A stretch of DNA of 64,000 nt from Burkholderiales bacterium (GTDB lineage: Bacteria; Pseudomonadota; Gammaproteobacteria; Burkholderiales; Burkholderiaceae_C), in contig JACPOK010000016.1 in the NCBI GenBank assembly GCA_016191525.1, positions 356,804-420,803 of the forward strand. The letters are read 5' to 3'. Under the pieces are notes generated by a model that saw nothing but the letters and a program-made list of their open reading frames with translations, was not told where the DNA came from and did no database searches. Positions 55,404 through 63,502 of the stretch are shown piece by piece. The position numbers and the translations under genes are program-made. Within the stretch, counting starts at the first letter, position 1. The number at the start of each line of letters is the position of its first letter.

Positions 55404-56399
55404 ATGGTGGTTGACGGCCAGCTTCCCGCCTCGCTGCTGCAGGCCGCGCAGGTGCTGGCCGCGGGCGGCCTGGTCGGCTTTCCCACCGAGACCGTGTACG
55501 GGCTGGGGGCCGACGCCGCCAGCGATGCCGCGGTGGCGGGCATCTTCGCCGCCAAGGGGCGGCCGGCCGACCACCCGCTGATCGTCCACGTGGCCGATAT
55601 CGGGGGCGTGGACCATTTCGCGGTGGACGTACCGGTGTTCGCGCAGAAGCTGATGCAGGCTTTCTGGCCGGGCCCGCTCACCGTGATCCTGCCGCGCCGC
55701 CCGGGCGTGGCCGGCGGCGCCGCCGGCGGGCAGGACTCCATCGGCCTGCGCTGCCCGGCCCACCCCGTGGCGCATGCCCTGCTGGCCGCCTGCGCCGCCG
55801 CATCGCCACCGGTGCACGGGCTGGCCGGCCCGAGTGCCAACAAGTTCGGCCGCGTCAGCCCCACCACCGCAGCCCACGTGCAGGCCGAGTTCGGCGACGC
55901 CCTGCTGGTGCTGGACGGCGGGCCCTGCCGCGTGGGCATCGAGTCGACCATCATCGACTGCACCCGGGGCGCGCCGGTGCTGCTGCGCCCGGGCATGCTG
56001 TCACGCGCGCAGGTCGAAGCTGCCTGCGGCCAGCCGGTGCGGGGCGCGGGCGAAGCCGGCGGCGATGCGCCGCGCGCCTCCGGCACGCTCGAGTCGCACT
56101 ACGCGCCCAATGCCCGCGTGCGCATGATGGATGCGCGCGCCCTGCAGACCGCGCTGGACCTGCTGGGGCACGAGGCGGCCCACATCGCCATCTATTCCCG
56201 CGCCATCCTGCAGACCCGCTCGGCCAGGGTGCTGCGCCGGCGCATGCCCGACGACGCGGCCGAGGCCGCGCGCCAGCTGTTCGCGGTGCTGCGCGAATTC
56301 GACGCCCAGGGCGTTCGGCTGATCTGGGTGGAAACGCCTCCCGGCGAGCCCGAATGGGAAGGCGTGCGCGACCGCCTGCAAAGGGCTTCGGCCGGCTGA
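55404..56399 (+). CDS. tsaC: L-threonylcarbamoyladenylate synthase (Sua5 type)
   Basis: 331 residues, YrdC domain (about 1-205) plus C-terminal Sua5 domain. GFPTETVYGLGADA, KGRPADHPLIVHV and GPSANKFGRVSPTTA are family blocks. Forms threonylcarbamoyl-AMP for tRNA t6A. The partner tsaB lies at 60653. Starts 12 bp after purK. Confidence 0.93.
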   Translation: MVVDGQLPASLLQAAQVLAAGGLVGFPTETVYGLGADAASDAAVAGIFAAKGRPADHPLIVHVADIGGVDHFAVDVPVFAQKLMQAFWPGPLTVILPRRPGVAGGAAGGQDSIGLRCPAHPVAHALLAACAAASPPVHGLAGPSANKFGRVSPTTAAHVQAEFGDALLVLDGGPCRVGIESTIIDCTRGAPVLLRPGMLSRAQVEAACGQPVRGAGEAGGDAPRASGTLESHYAPNARVRMMDARALQTALDLLGHEAAHIAIYSRAILQTRSARVLRRRMPDDAAEAARQLFAVLREFDAQGVRLIWVETPPGEPEWEGVRDRLQRASAG

Positions 56400-56453
56400 G
56401 CAGCCCGGCCGGAAGGCCTCGGTAAACTACCCCCAATCATTCTGGAGATCTTC

Positions 56454-57407
56454 ATGTCACGAAACTGGTTGCGTCGCTCCCTGCTGGCGGCCGCATTCTT
56501 GTCGTCCGCGCTGCTGGCGGCCTGCGGCTCGGGCACCATCGAGTCACAGCTGCAGCCCACCCGGCTGGTCGGCTTTGGCGACGGCTTCAGCGACGTCGGC
56601 CAGGCGGGCAGGAGCTACACGGTCAACGACGGCACCACCAACAACTGGACCAGCCAGCTGGCGCTGGACTTCGGCCGCAGCCTGACGCCGGTGTCCGCCG
56701 GCGGCAAGTCCTACGCCGCAGGCAATGCGCGCGTCAATACCAAGCCCGACGCGGCGGGCAAGACCGTCACCCTGACGGTCAAGGAACAGGTCGATACCTT
56801 CCTGGCCACGGATGCCCTCGGCAGTTCGGACCTGGTGGTCATCGGCGCGGGCACAGCCGACATCGTGGCCGAGATGGCCAAGGTGACGGCCGGCACCCAG
56901 ACCAGCGACCAGATGGTGGCCAACGTGCGGCAGGCCGGGCGTGACCTGGGCGCGCAGGTGCGCCGCCTGGTGCAGGCCGGCGCGCGCTTCGTGGTGGTGG
57001 TGGGCCCCTACAACCTGGCCCGCTCTCCCTGGGCTGCCCAGATCGGCCAGGGCACCCTGCTGCTGGAGGCCAGCAGCCGCTTTAACGACGAAATGCTGGT
57101 GTCCATCGTGGACCTGGGCGCCAACGTACTGTACGTGGACGCGGCCCTGCACTACAACCTGGTGACGGCCGTGCCGGCCAATTACAGCCTGGTGGACGCT
57201 GCCAGCGTGAGCTGCACTTCGGTGGACGCGGGCGCCGGCATCGGCACCGGCACGGGCCAGGTCAATTCGGCGCTGTGCACCCCGTCCACCATCACCGCGG
57301 GCGTGGCCTACACCACCGCGGTGTTCGCCGACCGCGTGTACCCCACGCCGCAGGCCCACCGCCTGTTCGGCGACTATGCCTACCAGCGCATCCGCACGCG
57401 CTGGTGA
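56454..57407 (+). CDS. GDSL/SGNH-like lipoprotein lacking the catalytic serine
   Basis: 317 residues, lipobox LLAAC (Cys24). SGNH-hydrolase architecture is visible: block I FGDGFSDVGQ, a VVIGAGTADI block matching the GxND region, VVVGPYNLARSP, and a terminal ADRVYPTPQAHRLF matching the DxxHPT block. The serine of GDS is Gly44, and the histidine of DxxH is Tyr296 by my alignment. Probably a non-catalytic or altered member. GGAG before the start. Ends at a strong terminator. Confidence 0.75.
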   Translation: MSRNWLRRSLLAAAFLSSALLAACGSGTIESQLQPTRLVGFGDGFSDVGQAGRSYTVNDGTTNNWTSQLALDFGRSLTPVSAGGKSYAAGNARVNTKPDAAGKTVTLTVKEQVDTFLATDALGSSDLVVIGAGTADIVAEMAKVTAGTQTSDQMVANVRQAGRDLGAQVRRLVQAGARFVVVVGPYNLARSPWAAQIGQGTLLLEASSRFNDEMLVSIVDLGANVLYVDAALHYNLVTAVPANYSLVDAASVSCTSVDAGAGIGTGTGQVNSALCTPSTITAGVAYTTAVFADRVYPTPQAHRLFGDYAYQRIRTRW

Positions 57408-57422
57408 GTTGCCGCCAGCCGC

Positions 57423-57453
57423 AAAAAAAGGGCCCCGCGGGGCCCTTTTTTTT
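57423..57453. terminator. Bidirectional rho-independent terminator
   Basis: Perfect palindrome GGGCCCC-GC-GGGGCCC flanked by seven A and eight T. Serves the GDSL-like gene and the convergent lipase-like gene. Confidence 0.92.
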
Positions 57454-57470
57454 GTGGGGCAGCGCGCGCC

Positions 57471-58772
57471 TTACTTGACGGCGTCGAACACCGCGCGGGC
57501 CTGCAGGTGGCAGAACGGCGGCTCATAGGTGCCGTGGTAGTTGCCGTAGTAGGTGGCGAAGGCCGCGCTGGCGGGGTCCGTCGGCGCCGCGCCGTTGATG
57601 CCGAAGGCGGCGCGCACGGAAGGGTCCACGTCCACCGAAGTCACATTGGTCAGGCCGCGGCTGGAGAAGTCCGCCTGGGCCACGGCCATGTGCACCGCCG
57701 GCGGCACCGTCGGGTCGCCCGCGCCGCCGCACAGCAGGGTGCGAGCGCGCGGGTTCCAGCCCAGCAGGTCGTTCTTCCTGGCGGCCAGGAACAGGGCGTT
57801 GTTCGGGTTGGTCTGCGAGTCGGCGATGAAGGCCGACTGGAACACCTTGTCCTTGGCGATGTCGGGCGCGTCGCCCGGCAGGGTGCCGGACGTCACCAGC
57901 GTGGTGAAGGTCAGCGTCGGGCTGGGCAGCAGCGTCTCGATGTAGTTGGAGTACGGAGCCTTGAACGCCTGCGTCACGTTGCTGTAGATGTTGCCGTAAA
58001 TCTTCTGCCACGCCGTCACCAGGTAGGGCACGAAGAACTGGTAGCCCGCGATCGCGTTGGTCAGCTTGAACGAGCCCGACAGGTTGTACGGGCCGGCCAG
58101 GTGCGCGCCGGCCACCACGTTGATTTCGCCCGCGTTGTCGCGCTCGATCGCACGCTGCGCGGCCATCGAGGAGTGGCCCCCCTGCGAATAGCCGGTCAGC
58201 ATGACCTTGCCCGACAGCGCCACGCCCTGCATCACTGCGGCGGCGCGCGCGGCGCGGATCGAGTCGATCACGCTGCTGGCTTCAGAGTCGGCGTGCAGGT
58301 AGGGGTGGTAGGAATAGCTGGACTTGGCGAAGCCCAGGTAGTCGGTGGCCACCACGGAATAGCCCTGGGCCGCGTACATGGCGGCCAGCAGGAAGGTTTC
58401 GCCGTCAGCCGCGTTGGCCAGGGTGCGGGGCTTCTGCACGTCGGTGCCCTTGGCATAGGCCACCAGCGGGAAGGCTCCGGTGCAGCTGCCGCCCGGCACC
58501 AGCATGACGCCGGAGGCATTGGTCTTCTCGGCGTTGACGCCGATCGTGGAGTAGTTCAGCGAAATCACGCGCACGTCGCACTTGGCCTTGCCGGCAAGCG
58601 GCTGCAGGCCGCTGGCGGCGGTGCTGGTGTCGATCTGCGCGGCCGTGAGCGTCGCCACGGTCGCGGGGGTGTCGATCAGCGCGCCGCGGTCATCGCTGCC
58701 GCCACCGCCGCCGCCGCAGGCCGCCAGCATGGCAGCCGCGGCAACCGCGGTCAGGACGTGAATTTGCTTCAT
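57471..58772 (-). CDS. Secretory-lipase-like alpha/beta hydrolase lipoprotein
   Basis: 433 residues. Lipobox LAAC (Cys19) followed by six glycines, a flexible tether typical of surface lipoproteins. The nucleophile elbow GYSQGG has Ser196. GGAGDPTVPP matches the catalytic Asp block, and the terminal GTYEPPFCH resembles the His region of the LIP/secretory lipase family. Strong AAAGGAGA ribosome-binding site. A palindrome GAACGTGCGTTC lies 21 bases upstream of the start. Confidence 0.82.
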   Translation of the reverse strand: MKQIHVLTAVAAAAMLAACGGGGGGSDDRGALIDTPATVATLTAAQIDTSTAASGLQPLAGKAKCDVRVISLNYSTIGVNAEKTNASGVMLVPGGSCTGAFPLVAYAKGTDVQKPRTLANAADGETFLLAAMYAAQGYSVVATDYLGFAKSSYSYHPYLHADSEASSVIDSIRAARAAAVMQGVALSGKVMLTGYSQGGHSSMAAQRAIERDNAGEINVVAGAHLAGPYNLSGSFKLTNAIAGYQFFVPYLVTAWQKIYGNIYSNVTQAFKAPYSNYIETLLPSPTLTFTTLVTSGTLPGDAPDIAKDKVFQSAFIADSQTNPNNALFLAARKNDLLGWNPRARTLLCGGAGDPTVPPAVHMAVAQADFSSRGLTNVTSVDVDPSVRAAFGINGAAPTDPASAAFATYYGNYHGTYEPPFCHLQARAVFDAVK

Positions 58773-58792
58773 GGATGTCTCCTTTGGGAATA

Positions 58793-58828
58793 GAACGTGC
58801 GTTCGTTTTTGGGTACATCATGGTACCC
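58793..58828. promoter_or_regulatory. Two palindromes upstream of the lipase-like gene
   Basis: GAACG-TG-CGTTC at 58793-58804, of TetR-operator style, and GGGTAC-ATCATG-GTACCC at 58811-58828. Both lie within 60 bases upstream of the start codon on the minus strand, where the promoter must be. Confidence 0.5.
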
Positions 58829-58921
58829 ACGCCCATCGCTCCCGTGCGCCCGCGCGGCACCGGGTTTTCCCGCGCTGGGTCGCGCAAGCGACCTGCCGGC
58901 GCGGGCCGCGTCAGCCCGCGG

Positions 58922-59185
58922 TCAGCGGTAGCGCAGCTTCATCGCCAGGATGGCCACGGCCAGCGCCAGTGTGATGGCATTGGCGATGACGATGGGCCAG
59001 GCGTGCAGCAGCAGGCCGTACGCGAGCCACAGCGCCACGCCGGCGGCGAACACGCCGTACATGCCCAGCGAGATGCCGCTGACATTGCGGGTGCGGAACG
59101 TCAGCCAGGCCTGCGGCACGAAGCTGCAGGTGGTGAGGAAGGCGGCGAAGTAGCCGACGATTTCCGCGAGCGCAGCATTGCTCAT
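58922..59185 (-). CDS. SemiSWEET-family (PQ-loop) small transporter
   Basis: 87 residues from the ATG at 59185, which overlaps the dacB stop (ATGA). Three membrane helices with the PQ-loop CSFVPQAWLTFRTRNVSGIS, then GVALWLAYGLLLHAWPI and AITLALAVAILAMKLRY, matching the half-size SemiSWEET fold that dimerises to carry sugars. Substrate unknown. Confidence 0.88.
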   Translation of the reverse strand: MSNAALAEIVGYFAAFLTTCSFVPQAWLTFRTRNVSGISLGMYGVFAAGVALWLAYGLLLHAWPIVIANAITLALAVAILAMKLRYR

Positions 59186-60594
59186 TGGTCGCGCGCCGCC
59201 CATTCCACCAGCGCGTCGATGGCCGGCTTGGCCGCCGCGGCGTTCGGGTGGTTGGCTATGGCCACCAGCACATAGCGCCTGCCGCTGGCGCCGTCGACAA
59301 AGCCGGCCACACCGGCGACGTCGCGCAGGCTGCCGGTCTTCAGGTGCGCGATGCCGGCGTTGCGGCCGCGCCGGCGCAGCGTGCCGTCGGTGCCGATGAT
59401 GGGCAGAGACGACATCAGCTCGGGCATGAAGGGAGAGGCCCAGGCCGCCTGCAGCATCTGCGCCAGCTGCTGGGCGCTGATGCGGTCGTTGCGCGACAGG
59501 CCCGAGCCGTTGTCGAACACCGGCGCCTCGCCGCCCACGCGGTCACGCCACCAGCTGCGCAGCACCTCGCGCGAGCCTTCCAGCGTGCCGGCGCCCTTTT
59601 GCTGCAGGCTGAGCGTGAGGAACAGCTGCTGCGCCATCACGTTGTTGCTGTACTTGTTGATGTCGCGGATCACCTCGGCCAGCGCCGGCGACTGCTGGTC
59701 GAACACGTGCTTCAGGCCGGGGGGCACGCGGCCCTCGCGCACCTGGCCCGCGAGCTTGCCGCCCAGCTCGGCCCACATGCCGCCCACCGCGCGCGCCGCA
59801 TAGCTCTTGGGGTCAGCATAGGCCACGGGCCACACGCGTTCGCCGCAACCCGCGGGGTAGTGGCCGGCAAACCGGATGCGCGAGCCATCGCCGAAATCGG
59901 CCTTGAGCGCGCCGCGCCAGTCGCCGCAGTCGCCTGGGGCGACCGGCACCGTGGCCTGCGCCTGCACGCCGGCCAGCGGCGGCTCGTACTGCACCTGGGC
60001 CTGCTGGCCGCCGCGCTCGGGAACGAATGTCATCACCACCGCCTTGAAATTCAGCAGCAATGCGTCGGGCGTGGCGTTGTAGGGGCGCAGCGGCTCGCCG
60101 TCGAAGGCGGCGGGGTCGGGCGGCACGGTTTCAAAGGCGCCGCGGTCCAGCACGATGTCGCCGCTGATCTGCCGGATGCCCAGGCCCTGCACCCTGCGCA
60201 TCAGCAGCCACAGGCGCTCCACCACCAGCTTGGGGTCGCCCTGGCCCCGGATGTAAAGATTGCCCTGCAGCGTGCCGGCCTGCACCGGCCCGTCGATGTA
60301 CACGGGGGTGGACCAGGCAAAGGCCGGGCCCAGCAGCTCGAGCGCGGCGAAGGTGGTCGCCAGCTTGGCAACGGAGGCGGGATTCACGGCAACGCCCGCC
60401 CGGTGCGACAGGCGCGGCGGGGCCTTGCCGTCGGCGTCCACCACCAGCACGCTGAGGGCTTCGCGCGGCAGCTTGGCGCGTGCCAGCGCGGCCTCCACCT
60501 CCGCGGGCAGGGCCTGCGAGAGAGCGGCGCCACAGGCGCAGGCCAACACCAGGGCGGGAAGGAGGCGGCGGGCGAATTCGCGGGCGAGGGGCAT
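59182..60594 (-). CDS. dacB: D-alanyl-D-alanine carboxypeptidase/endopeptidase PBP4
   Basis: 470 residues, class C penicillin-binding protein. Export signal (LLPALVLACACGAALSQA); SxxK as S74-V-A-K77; SxN in KYSNNVM; KTG in HLKTGSLRDVAG; the inserted domains II/III lie between. It trims and cleaves peptidoglycan cross-links in the periplasm. Start at 60594 (MPLAREFARR) rather than far upstream ATGs. Divergent from tsaB. Confidence 0.93.
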   Translation of the reverse strand: MPLAREFARRLLPALVLACACGAALSQALPAEVEAALARAKLPREALSVLVVDADGKAPPRLSHRAGVAVNPASVAKLATTFAALELLGPAFAWSTPVYIDGPVQAGTLQGNLYIRGQGDPKLVVERLWLLMRRVQGLGIRQISGDIVLDRGAFETVPPDPAAFDGEPLRPYNATPDALLLNFKAVVMTFVPERGGQQAQVQYEPPLAGVQAQATVPVAPGDCGDWRGALKADFGDGSRIRFAGHYPAGCGERVWPVAYADPKSYAARAVGGMWAELGGKLAGQVREGRVPPGLKHVFDQQSPALAEVIRDINKYSNNVMAQQLFLTLSLQQKGAGTLEGSREVLRSWWRDRVGGEAPVFDNGSGLSRNDRISAQQLAQMLQAAWASPFMPELMSSLPIIGTDGTLRRRGRNAGIAHLKTGSLRDVAGVAGFVDGASGRRYVLVAIANHPNAAAAKPAIDALVEWAARDQ

Positions 60595-60652
60595 GCGGGC
60601 GATTATCCGGGGCCGCCGATAATCACAGGTTGCCCCCCAAAGACCCCCAGGT

Positions 60653-61345
60653 TTGAAACTGCTTGCCTTCGACACCAGCACCGAGACGATGTCCATCGCC
60701 GTGGGCGGCGGCGCGTCCGCGTGGCGGCATGACGCGGCGGGCGGTGCCCAGGCCTCGGCCACGCTGATTCCCGCGATCGAAACCCTGCTGGGGCAGGCCG
60801 GCTGGCAGCTGGCCGAGCTGGACGCCATCGTGTTCGGCCGCGGCCCCGGCTCCTTCACCGGCCTGCGCACCGCCTGCGCGGTGGCCCAGGGCCTGGCGTT
60901 CGGTGCCCATGTGCCGGTGCTGGCCGTGGACACGCTGATGGCCGTGGCCGAGCAGGCCCGCATGGATGCGGACTGCGAACAGGTGCTGGCCGTGCTGGAC
61001 GCCCGCATGGACGAGGTCTACAGCGCTGCCTACGGCTGGAGCGGTGGGCTTTGGCAGCCGCTGGCCCCAGCGCGGCTGTCCAAGCCCGAGGCCCTTCATT
61101 GCGAACCCGGCTGGGCGCTGGCCGGCAATGCCTTCGCCGCCTACGGCGCGCGGCTTCCCGCCGCGGCGGCGCGGGTGCAGGCGCTGCCCACGGCCGCGGC
61201 CCTGTTGCGCCTGGCGCCACAGTTGCTCGCCGCCGGTCAGGCACAGGACGCCGCCCACGCCCTGCCACTCTACATCCGCGATAAAGTTGCCCAAACTACC
61301 GAAGAGCGAGCCGCCTTGCGCGCCACTTCACCCAGCAAGCCATGA
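60653..61345 (+). CDS. tsaB: tRNA threonylcarbamoyladenosine biosynthesis protein TsaB
   Basis: 230 residues, ASKHA fold. LLAFDTSTETMSIAV at the N-terminus and GRGPGSFTGLRTACAVAQGLAF are the family hallmarks. Starts at a TTG codon. Partner of TsaD in t6A formation. Overlaps rimI by ATGA. Confidence 0.94.
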   Translation: MKLLAFDTSTETMSIAVGGGASAWRHDAAGGAQASATLIPAIETLLGQAGWQLAELDAIVFGRGPGSFTGLRTACAVAQGLAFGAHVPVLAVDTLMAVAEQARMDADCEQVLAVLDARMDEVYSAAYGWSGGLWQPLAPARLSKPEALHCEPGWALAGNAFAAYGARLPAAAARVQALPTAAALLRLAPQLLAAGQAQDAAHALPLYIRDKVAQTTEERAALRATSPSKP

Positions 61346-61809
61346 GCGCCGTCCTCAAATCGATCGAAGCCGGATTCGAGCCGCTCACCGAAGCGCGGCT
61401 GGATGAAGTCGTGGCCATCGAGCGCAGCGCCTACGGCCATCCCTGGACGCACGGCAACTTCCTGGATTCGCTGCGCTCGGGCTACCAGGCGCAGCTGCTG
61501 GTGGCCGACAGCGTGGTGCTGGGCTATTTCGTCGCCATGAAAGGCGTTGATGAAGTGCACCTGCTCAACATCACCGTGGCGCCGCCCTGGCAGGGCCAGG
61601 GCTGGGGCCGGGTGATGCTGGACGCGCTGGCCGTGTGGTCGCGCGGGCAGGGCGCCGAATGGCTGTGGCTGGAAGTGCGCGTAAGCAACTCGCGCGCCCA
61701 GGAAATCTACGAACGCCACGGCTACCGCCGTGTGGGCGAGCGCAAGGGCTACTACCCGGCGGACCAGGGCCAGCGCGAAGATGCGGCGGTGATGAGCCTG
61801 AAGCTATGA
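61342..61809 (+). CDS. rimI: Ribosomal-protein-alanine N-acetyltransferase
   Basis: 155 residues, GNAT fold. YGHPWTHGNFLDSL near the N-terminus, acetyl-CoA loop LNITVAPPWQGQGWGRVML, and EVRVSNSRAQEIYERHGYRRVGERKGYY. Usual target is ribosomal protein S18. Coupled on both sides by ATGA overlaps. Confidence 0.94.
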   Translation: MSAVLKSIEAGFEPLTEARLDEVVAIERSAYGHPWTHGNFLDSLRSGYQAQLLVADSVVLGYFVAMKGVDEVHLLNITVAPPWQGQGWGRVMLDALAVWSRGQGAEWLWLEVRVSNSRAQEIYERHGYRRVGERKGYYPADQGQREDAAVMSLKL

Positions 61810-62576
61810 GCCTGCAGCTGGACGGGCGGCAGCGCGCCATGCTGCACGAGATAGGTGTGCGGGTGTTCCAGCCTGACACAGCGGTTGCTACTGAATTGAT
61901 AGCTGCCCAAGCACAGCCGGTGCGCTCTGCAGCCGTTTTCTCCAATGAAAAACCGCTGGCAGCGCGCACCACCGGCATCGACACCATGGAGTGGGATGTG
62001 CTGGAGCAGACGGTGTCGCAGTGCCGCGCCTGCAAGCTGTGCAACGGCCGGCGCAACACCGTGTTCGGCGTCGGCGACCGCCACGCCGACTGGCTGGTGG
62101 TGGGCGAGGCGCCGGGCGAGAACGAAGACCTGCAGGGCGAGCCCTTCGTGGGCCAGGCCGGGCTGCTGCTGGACAACATGCTCAAGGCGCTGGCGCTGGA
62201 CCGCCACAGCAATGTGTACATCGCCAACGTGCTCAAGTGCCGCCCGCCCGGCAACCGCAACCCCGAGCCGGAAGAAGTGACGCAGTGCGAGCCCTTCCTG
62301 CGCAGGCAGGTGGCGCTGCTGCAGCCGAAGATCATCCTGGCCATGGGGCGGTTCGCGGTGCAGTCGCTGCTGCAGACCACCGAGCCGATCGGCAAGCTGC
62401 GCGGCCGCGTCCACGCCTACAGCGGCGTGCCGGTGGTCGTGACCTACCACCCGGCCTACCTGCTGCGCAACCTGCCCGACAAGGCCAAGGCCTGGGCCGA
62501 TTTGTGCCTGGCGATGGAGGTGATGGCGGGCGCCGCTCAGGCCGCCGGCGCCGGGACCGCGGACGGCGGCACGTAG
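61806..62576 (+). CDS. Uracil-DNA glycosylase, family 4 (4Fe-4S)
   Basis: 256 residues. Four cluster cysteines with the family spacing: C73-x2-C76 and C145-x15-C161. Active-site GEAPGENED, and HPAYLLR in the leucine-loop region. It excises uracil from DNA. The first about 60 residues precede the normal family start; residues about 28-46 (ATELIAAQAQPVRSAAVFS) are encoded by dispersed-repeat copy R7. The C-terminal coding end overlaps the convergent gene by 40 bp. Confidence 0.92.
   Translation: MSLQLDGRQRAMLHEIGVRVFQPDTAVATELIAAQAQPVRSAAVFSNEKPLAARTTGIDTMEWDVLEQTVSQCRACKLCNGRRNTVFGVGDRHADWLVVGEAPGENEDLQGEPFVGQAGLLLDNMLKALALDRHSNVYIANVLKCRPPGNRNPEPEEVTQCEPFLRRQVALLQPKIILAMGRFAVQSLLQTTEPIGKLRGRVHAYSGVPVVVTYHPAYLLRNLPDKAKAWADLCLAMEVMAGAAQAAGAGTADGGT
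61887..61943 (+). repeat. Dispersed repeat copy R7 (inside UDG gene), reference copy
   Basis: Begins GCTACTGAATTGATAGC, continues with GCACAGCC, GGTGCGCTCTGCAGCC and TTTTCTCC. Closest to the majority base at each position among the seven copies. Translated as part of the UDG N-terminal extension. Confidence 0.85.
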
Positions 62577-63502
62577 GCGCCTGCGGCCAGCGTGCGCGCC
62601 ATGTAGTCGATTCCGCTGAACGCCGCGTAGTCGGCCAGGCTGCGCGCCTGGCCCAAGCCGTAGACACCCAGCGGCGCGCCCCGCACCAGTTCACCCAGCC
62701 GCCGGCGCGAGCGCTGCTCCAGCGACCACCAGTTCTGGCCGCGCCGCGAATCAACTTCCTCGTCCCAGTGCAGGGGGCGGCGCGGCGTGCCCGCGTCGGC
62801 CGTGTTGTACAGGTGCCAGACCGGCAGGCCGGGCATATGGAAGATGTCCCAGCCGTGGGTGAAAAGCCGCAGCGCCAGCGCCTGCTCCTCGCCGTGGAAG
62901 TAAAAGCCCGGGTCGTAGGGAAACCGCACCGCGAATGCGCCCGGCGCGAACAGGCAGCCCGCGCCCAGGTGAAAGCCCGGCAGCGCCAGCGCCGAATCCA
63001 CCGGGTGGGCCTCGAAGCCCAGCACCAGGTGCTCCGGGTCGAACTGCTGCGCGGCCTTCACCACGTGGGCCAGCACATTCGGCGTGCAGGGCTTGTGGAC
63101 GGGCGTGTGCCCCTCGAAGACAAACGGGTTGGGATAGGCCGTGATGACCGCGCCGGCGCGCCCGGGCTGCAGCAACTCCGCCTGCCGCACCAGCACTTCG
63201 TCCCAGTGGGGCTCGAAATCCATGTGCGAGTCGATCTGGAAGAACCAGTCCTCGCCGTCGTAGAACGACATCGCGATGGCGCGCGCCCAGCACGGCCCGC
63301 GCGCATGCACCGGGTCCATTCGCACGTAGCCCAGCCGTGCGGGCGTCAGGTCGCCCGCCTGGGGCCGCGGCCAGTCGGCGGGGCTTTGGTCCACCACGCC
63401 GAAATGCAGCGCGTCGGGGCGGCGCGCGAGGGCCACGGCCCGTGCCAGCGTGAACCCGAGGACGGGGTCGCAGTAGGAGGCAACGCTGACGAATATTGAC
63501 AT
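62537..63502 (-). CDS. GlcNAc-transferase-like glycosyltransferase (GT60/PF11397 type)
   Basis: About 321 residues from the ATG at 63502. SIFVSVASYCDPVLGFTL at the N-terminus; R-A-R-G-P-C-W-A-R style block (HARGPCWARAIAM); FFQIDSHMDF, where DSH stands for the metal-binding DxD; and FYFHGEEQALALRLFTHGWD. These match the family of Skp1-type UDP-GlcNAc transferases found in scattered bacteria. Target unknown; the neighbouring exoprotein gene is a candidate. Overlaps the UDG gene by 40 bp at the 3' ends. Confidence 0.75.
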   Translation of the reverse strand: MSIFVSVASYCDPVLGFTLARAVALARRPDALHFGVVDQSPADWPRPQAGDLTPARLGYVRMDPVHARGPCWARAIAMSFYDGEDWFFQIDSHMDFEPHWDEVLVRQAELLQPGRAGAVITAYPNPFVFEGHTPVHKPCTPNVLAHVVKAAQQFDPEHLVLGFEAHPVDSALALPGFHLGAGCLFAPGAFAVRFPYDPGFYFHGEEQALALRLFTHGWDIFHMPGLPVWHLYNTADAGTPRRPLHWDEEVDSRRGQNWWSLEQRSRRRLGELVRGAPLGVYGLGQARSLADYAAFSGIDYMARTLAAGAYVPPSAVPAPAA

